From an uncultured Rhodospirillaceae bacterium (GTDB lineage Bacteria; Pseudomonadota; Alphaproteobacteria; CAAGCB01; CAG-977), in NCBI GenBank assembly GCA_900550445.1, contig URSF01000006.1, forward strand, positions 13,908-77,907: a DNA stretch of 64,000 nt. The letters are read 5' to 3'. Positions 60,361 through 64,000 of the stretch are shown in pieces; the first letter of the stretch is position 1, and each line of letters opens with the position of its first letter. The notes below the pieces were generated by a model that saw only the letters and a program-made list of their open reading frames with translations, was not told the origin of the DNA and did not search any database. Position numbers and translations under genes: made by a program.

Positions 60361-62778
60361 ATGGACGCCCCGGCTCAAGAAAAAATATATCCTTTATTAC
60401 CTTTGCGGGATATTGTCATCTTTCCGCATATGATTGTTCCTTTGTTTGTCGGCAGGGAAAAATCTGTAAAAGCCCTGGACAAAGCAATGAACGACGACCG
60501 ACAAATCGTTTTGCTGACGCAAAAAGATCCGGCTTTGGACAACCCGAACGCTGAAGAAATGCATTCTGTCGGCACTTTGGGATCGGTGGTCCAGCTGCTG
60601 CGCCTGCCCGACGGCACGGTCAAAGCGCTGGTTGAAGGATTGAAGCGCGTCAAAATCAAGCAATTTTCCGACAATAACGACTGTTTTGAAGCGCAAATTG
60701 AAGATATTCCCGATAAAATCAGTGCCAAAGACGACATTAACGCTTTCATGCGTTCTTTGATGACACAATTTGAAGAATACGTCCGGCTGAACAAAAAAAT
60801 CCCGCCGGAAATTCTGCTGTCTATCGGCCAGATTGAAGATCCGTCAAAACTGGCCGACGTTATTGCGTCGCATTTGTCTTTGAAACTGACGGACCGGCAA
60901 AATCTGCTGGAAACGCAGAACGTTTTCACACGTTTGGAATTGCTGTTCGGCTATATGGAAGCCGAAATGGGCGTCCTGCAGGTTGAAAAGAAAATCCGCC
61001 GCCGTGTGAAAAAGCAGATGGAAAAATCTCAGCGCGACTATTATCTGAACGAACAAATGAAAGCGATTCAGAAAGAGCTGGGCGACGAAGACGGTTCCGC
61101 CGAACTGGACGAGCTGGAAGCGAAAATCAAAAAGACAAAAATGTCCGCCGAAGCGAAGGCAAAAGCGAAGTCGGAATTAAAGAAACTGCGCCACATGAGT
61201 CCGATGTCATCGGAAGCCACCGTTATCCGCAATTATCTGGACTGGCTGCTGGATCTGCCGTGGGGTAAAAAGTCCGCCATTCAGACGGATTTGAAAAAAG
61301 CCGAAGAAATTTTGAATCACGACCACTACGGCCTGGAAAAAGTCAAAGAACGCATTTTGGAATATCTGGCGGTGCAGAAAAAAACGAAATCCGTCAACGG
61401 GCCGATTTTGTGTCTGGTGGGTCCTCCGGGCGTCGGGAAGACGTCTTTGGGCGAATCAATCGCCCGCGCGACGGGCCGCAAGTTTGTCCGCGCGTCGCTG
61501 GGCGGCATGCGCGACGAAGCCGAAATCCGCGGCCACCGCCGTACTTACGTCGGTTCCATGCCAGGCAAGATCATTCAGAGCATGAAAAAAGTCAAAACCC
61601 GCAATCCGTTATTCCTGCTTGACGAAATTGACAAGCTGGGGGCCGACTGGCGCGGGGATCCTTCTTCCGCCCTGCTGGAGGTTCTGGATCCGGCGCAGAA
61701 TTCAACGTTTAACGACCATTATCTGGAAGTCGATTACGATCTGTCCGACGTTATGTTCATTACAACGGCGAATTCGTTAAAGATGCCGCGGCCTTTGCTG
61801 GACCGTATGGAAATTATCCGCATCGCCGGATATACGGAAGACGAAAAAGTCGAAATCGCCAAACGCCACTTAATTAAAAAGCAGCGTGAAGCGGCGGGTT
61901 TAACCGAAAAAGAATGGACGGTCAGCGATGAAGCGCTGCGTTCTTTAATCCGCTTATACACCCGCGAATCCGGCGTGCGCAATCTGGACAGAGCTTTAGC
62001 CGGACTGGCGCGCAAAGCGGCAAAAGAACTGATGACGACGAACAAAAAAACCGTCAATATCACCGAGCGCAACCTGAAAAAATATGCCGGCGTTCCGGTT
62101 TACACTTACGGTGTTGCCGAAAAACAGGATCAGGTCGGCGTAACGACAGGTCTGGCATGGACGGAAGTCGGCGGCGAGATTCTGTCGATCGAAGCCGTCA
62201 TGATGCCCGGCCACGGCCGTGTGACGCAAACGGGACAACTGGGCGACGTGATGAAAGAATCGATCGCCGCGGCGCGTTCTTTTGTGCGATCCCACGCTGT
62301 TGCTTTCGGTATTCGTCCCGACCTGTTTGACAAACGCGACATTCACATTCACGTTCCCGAAGGCGCGACGCCGAAAGACGGGCCGTCCGCGGGGATTGCG
62401 ATGTGTACGTCTTTGGTTTCCGCGATGACGGGCATTCCCGTTTCCAAAGATATCGCCATGACCGGCGAAATCACGCTGCTGGGCAAAGTATTGCCGATCG
62501 GCGGGCTGAAGGAAAAGTTGTTGGCCGCTTTGCGGGCGGGGATAAAGACGGTTTTAATTCCGAAAGACAATGAAAAAGATCTGGAAGAAATTCCCGACAA
62601 CGTCAAAAAAGGCCTGACGATTATTCCCGTTTCAACGGCCGAAGAGGTTTTAAAACGCGCTTTGATCCGTCCTTTAATTCCGATTGAATGGAATGAAGAA
62701 GAGGAAGAAAACAAAGCGAAAGCCGCTTTGATGAATCAGGAAGAAGAAGACGGCGAAGAAAAAGTCCGTTGCCACTGA
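60361..62778 (+). CDS. lon: Lon protease
   Basis: An 805-residue ATP-dependent protease, LonA type. The N-terminal substrate domain begins PLLPLRDIVIFPHMIVPLFVGREKS near 10-35; Walker A VGPPGVGKTSLGESIA near 357; Walker B PLFLLDEIDKLG near 418; the peptidase catalytic serine is in PKDGPSAGIAM near 680 and the lysine in LPIGGLKEKLLAA near 722. GGGAGAGG precedes ATG 60361; the longer upstream frame is rejected. A strong terminator follows. Confidence 0.96.
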   Translation: MDAPAQEKIYPLLPLRDIVIFPHMIVPLFVGREKSVKALDKAMNDDRQIVLLTQKDPALDNPNAEEMHSVGTLGSVVQLLRLPDGTVKALVEGLKRVKIKQFSDNNDCFEAQIEDIPDKISAKDDINAFMRSLMTQFEEYVRLNKKIPPEILLSIGQIEDPSKLADVIASHLSLKLTDRQNLLETQNVFTRLELLFGYMEAEMGVLQVEKKIRRRVKKQMEKSQRDYYLNEQMKAIQKELGDEDGSAELDELEAKIKKTKMSAEAKAKAKSELKKLRHMSPMSSEATVIRNYLDWLLDLPWGKKSAIQTDLKKAEEILNHDHYGLEKVKERILEYLAVQKKTKSVNGPILCLVGPPGVGKTSLGESIARATGRKFVRASLGGMRDEAEIRGHRRTYVGSMPGKIIQSMKKVKTRNPLFLLDEIDKLGADWRGDPSSALLEVLDPAQNSTFNDHYLEVDYDLSDVMFITTANSLKMPRPLLDRMEIIRIAGYTEDEKVEIAKRHLIKKQREAAGLTEKEWTVSDEALRSLIRLYTRESGVRNLDRALAGLARKAAKELMTTNKKTVNITERNLKKYAGVPVYTYGVAEKQDQVGVTTGLAWTEVGGEILSIEAVMMPGHGRVTQTGQLGDVMKESIAAARSFVRSHAVAFGIRPDLFDKRDIHIHVPEGATPKDGPSAGIAMCTSLVSAMTGIPVSKDIAMTGEITLLGKVLPIGGLKEKLLAALRAGIKTVLIPKDNEKDLEEIPDNVKKGLTIIPVSTAEEVLKRALIRPLIPIEWNEEEEENKAKAALMNQEEEDGEEKVRCH

Positions 62779-62795
62779 CCATCGTGATGAAAAAG

Positions 62796-62827
62796 AAAAG
62801 GAAGGAAAGGTGTTTCCTTCCTTTTTT
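62796..62827 (+). terminator. Strong terminator after lon
   Basis: AAAAGGAAGGAAA (62796-62808) pairs perfectly with TTTCCTTCCTTTT (62813-62825) around GGTG, and T's continue to 62827. Confidence 0.9.
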
Positions 62828-62966
62828 GATTCGGCAAAACGGGGATAGACACTTAAAAAGCGATATAATTTTTTATGTTTTTCTATTTTTAGCGTTTTTT
62901 CCGATCGAAAAGTTTCATAAAAACCGGAAAAAGCAAAAAAAAATCAGCAAAAGCCTTATTCTCCTA

Positions 62967-62996
62967 TTGACCGAGGAAAGCTTCACGTTCTAAACT
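62967..62996 (+). promoter_or_regulatory. Possible promoter of the HU gene
   Basis: TTGACC (62967-62972) and TAAACT (62991-62996) with an 18-base spacer. The leader that follows forms a small hairpin (AGATTC at 63004 with GAATCT at 63016). Confidence 0.35.
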
Positions 62997-63059
62997 TTCT
63001 CTTAGATTCGTTGTTGAATCTGAGTTTTGTCTTTTAATTTTAATAGAGGGAGCCCTCAC

Positions 63060-63332
63060 GTGAATAAGAACGATCTCGTAGCTGAAGTAGCTAAGAACAC
63101 CGGTCTGTCCAAAACGGACGCCAGCAAGTCTGTTGATGCTTTTTTGAATGCCGTTACCGGCGCTTTGAAGAAAAACGACGAAGTCCGTCTGGTTGGCTTT
63201 GGTACGTTCAGCATTGCTCAGCGCGCTGCAACCGAAGGCCGTAACCCCCGTACGGGTGCCAAAATTAATATTCCGGCTTCTAAACAGCCGAAATTTAAGG
63301 CAGGCAAAGGTTTAAAAGACGCTGTCAATTAA
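63060..63332 (+). CDS. hup: DNA-binding protein HU
   Basis: A 90-residue histone-like HU protein. The DNA-binding arm motif GRNPRTGAKINIPASKQPKFKAGKGLKDAV is at residues 60-89, with the N-terminal MNKNDLVAEVAKNTGLSK dimer helices. GTG start at 63060 follows GAGGGAG at eight bases. It follows lon as in many proteobacteria. Role is nucleoid compaction and DNA bending. Confidence 0.95.
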   Translation: MNKNDLVAEVAKNTGLSKTDASKSVDAFLNAVTGALKKNDEVRLVGFGTFSIAQRAATEGRNPRTGAKINIPASKQPKFKAGKGLKDAVN

Positions 63333-63355
63333 TAGCGTCCTTTGTTCTTAAAGAC

Positions 63356-63389
63356 AGGCGGTCTGCAATTTGCGGCCGCTTGTTTTTTT
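63356..63389 (+). terminator. Terminator after HU gene
   Basis: AGGCGG (63356-63361) pairs with CCGCTT (63376-63381), with one G-U pair, and is followed by a run of seven T's. Confidence 0.6.
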
Positions 63390-63392
63390 ATC

Positions 63393-63421
63393 TTGTTATC
63401 CGGAAATAAATCCTGTATAAC
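63393..63421 (+). promoter_or_regulatory. Promoter of tRNA-Val(TAC)
   Basis: TTGTTA (63393-63398) and TATAAC (63416-63421) are spaced 17 bases; the tRNA begins 14 bases beyond. Confidence 0.6.
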
Positions 63422-63434
63422 CATTGATGTTCAC

Positions 63435-63511
63435 GGGCGACTAGCTCAGCTGGTTAGAGCATCTCGTTTACACCGAGAGGGTCTGCGGTTCGAATCCGTA
63501 GTCGCCTACCA
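63435..63511 (+). tRNA. tRNA-Val, anticodon TAC
   Basis: A 77-base tRNA. The acceptor GGGCGAC pairs with GTCGCCT (terminal G-U) and CCA is encoded. Loop TTTACAC on TCTCG/CGAGA gives anticodon TAC. A terminator follows immediately, and a degenerate copy of the 3' end lies 159 bases downstream. Confidence 0.95.
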
Positions 63512-63573
63512 TAAAAAAAGGGTATCGAAAGATACCCTCTTTTTTATGGTTAGAAGACTTGGATAAGAACCGC
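63493..63573 (+). repeat. Direct repeat copy A: tRNA-Val 3' end plus terminator
   Basis: These 81 bases, from the T-arm of tRNA-Val through its terminator and 28 bases beyond, recur at 63652-63731 with about six differences and one T deletion. Confidence 0.85.
63520..63545 (+). terminator. Terminator of tRNA-Val
   Basis: GGGTATC-GAAA-GATACCC, seven perfect pairs with a tetraloop, then TCTTTTTT. Confidence 0.9.
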
Positions 63574-63636
63574 AAGCGGTTCGGTCGCCAGCGGCGACGA
63601 CGCGCAGGACATTTGTCCGAGCGGCCCCGCAAGGGG
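63567..63636. repeat. String of four short perfect hairpins
   Basis: Four inverted repeats follow each other within 70 bases: GAACCGC/GCGGTTC (loop AA), GTCGCC/GGCGAC (AGC), GGAC/GTCC (ATTT) and CCCC/GGGG (GCAA). They occupy the spacer between the two tRNA-3'-end copies. They resemble a repetitive-extragenic element, but no second copy occurs in this window. Confidence 0.55.
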
Positions 63637-63651
63637 TGAGCTAATGCGAAC

Positions 63652-63731
63652 AATCCGTAGTCGCTTCCCATAAAAAAAGGGGATCGAAAGATACCCTCTT
63701 TTTATGGTCGGAAGACTTGGATAAGAACCGC
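63652..63731 (+). repeat. Direct repeat copy B: degenerate tRNA-Val 3' end plus terminator
   Basis: An 80-base copy of 63493-63573. The terminator stem has acquired a mismatch (GGGGATC versus GATACCC) and the tRNA part differs at two positions. No tRNA 5' half is attached, so it is a fragment. Confidence 0.85.
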
Positions 63732-63810
63732 CCCAAATTTTCTTATAAAGAGAGAAAAAAAATATTGCCGCAGACATTTCCGAAAACGGAAAAAGGAAAC
63801 TGTTATTTCC

Positions 63811-63839
63811 TTGCGGTTTATACCCCTTTCGATTATACT
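63811..63839 (+). promoter_or_regulatory. Candidate promoter near window end
   Basis: TTGCGG (63811-63816) and TATACT (63834-63839) with a 17-base spacer. It precedes a run of stem-loops and no obvious start codon. Confidence 0.45.
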
Positions 63840-63845
63840 GACTTC

Positions 63846-63990
63846 GTGTTTCTAAAAGAAAGAAACACAGGGCGTCGAAAACCCTAACTCAGATAGTCGC
63901 TTTGTGTATGGCGACTAAAAAACTATACGCCAATATCTGTCCTTCGGGCGGATCAACCCAGTTAAAAAGTATCATTTTTAAGATCGTCTT
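63846..63990 (+). ncRNA. Unidentified structured transcript or leader
   Basis: Downstream of the candidate promoter, about 145 bases contain successive stem-loops: GTGTTTC/GAAACAC, AGGG/CCCT, TAGTCGC/GCGACTA, a UUCG-capped ATCTGTCC/GGCGGAT stem with one bulge, and TTAAAAA/TTTTTAA. No convincing ORF with a ribosome site lies here. It could be a small RNA, an rRNA or mRNA leader of a gene beyond the window, or chance. I do not recognise an RNA family; it does not match tmRNA or 6S by eye. Confidence 0.3.
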
Positions 63991-64000
63991 TTAATCGAGC

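Noticed and set aside
63468..63671. Minus-strand frame across tRNA-Val 3' end and the repeat
   Set aside because: The DYGFEPQTLSV-type ending is the familiar false ORF read from antisense tRNA; no ribosome site.
63493..63731. CRISPR array
   Set aside because: Only two copies, 80 bases long, with tRNA identity; no regular short repeats or spacers.
63846..63990. tmRNA, 6S RNA or SRP RNA at the window end
   Set aside because: No tag-peptide reading frame, no acceptor-like end pairing and no recognised core motifs; left as unidentified.

Overview
The window reads as chromosomal core DNA of an alphaproteobacterium. It has moderate GC, AT-rich gaps and the standard genetic code. Lineage markers are the ChvI-ChvG-HprK-RapZ-PTS gene order, a TIGR02300-type zinc protein, a TIGR-like PhoH-YbeY-Lnt block, and a 41-residue L36. 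A Rhodospirillales-like, possibly host-associated, low-oxygen organism is an inference from gene content (hybrid cluster protein, GMP reductase, universal stress protein, compact overlapping genes); it was not tested by phylogeny. I found no transposase, prophage or CRISPR array.

Layout. 1-7.7 kb: partial glgC, serA, a RidA-family gene, a DUF2207 membrane protein, parE and a GNAT acetyltransferase, then tRNA-Leu(CAA). 7.87-8.55 kb is the only long gene-poor gap; it holds terminators and what look like decayed gene fragments. 8.6-13.6 kb is more accessory: an HD protein coupled to an APH-fold kinase, an alpha/beta hydrolase, an orphan sensor kinase, a pseudouridine synthase and 3-methyladenine glycosylase. 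14-17 kb: TatD and TcdA, a hydrolase lipoprotein, an aquaporin. 17.1-21.6 kb (minus) is a tight four-gene unit: CDF metal exporter, GMP reductase, an APH/P-loop kinase fusion and a two-domain universal stress protein.

21.8-31.6 kb: dnaJ-like, fabI, aroC, sppA, an OmpA-like lipoprotein and a hydrolase on plus; der, bamB and a YfgM-like TPR protein on minus. 31.7-41.1 kb: small envelope proteins, rlmN, then a long plus-strand run chvI-chvG-hprK-rapZ-EIIA(Man)-HPr-EI-ankyrin, which links envelope/acid sensing to a regulatory PTS. 41.1-47.1 kb (minus): miaB, phoH-like, ybeY, lnt and a previously easy-to-miss 50-residue lipoprotein gene translationally coupled to lnt, plus a Sel1 protein and the TIGR02300 protein. 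47.2-52.6 kb: aroA (class II type), cmk, rpsA, tspO, a lipoprotein and rpmJ. 52.6-56.4 kb: rluD, a small membrane protein, an exported 5-hydroxyisourate hydrolase, tRNA-Thr and hcp. 56.5-63.3 kb: tRNA-Leu(UAG) followed by the classical proteostasis block tig-clpP-clpX-lon-hup. 63.4-64 kb: tRNA-Val(UAC), an imperfect duplication of its 3' end and terminator, a string of short perfect hairpins, and a promoter followed by several stem-loops of unknown identity.

Most genes are housekeeping. The parts most worth a second look are the CDF-GuaC-APH/AAA-USP operon, the HD-APH pair, the tRNA-Val duplication with its hairpin string, the unidentified structured segment at the window end, and several two-tier intergenic hairpins.
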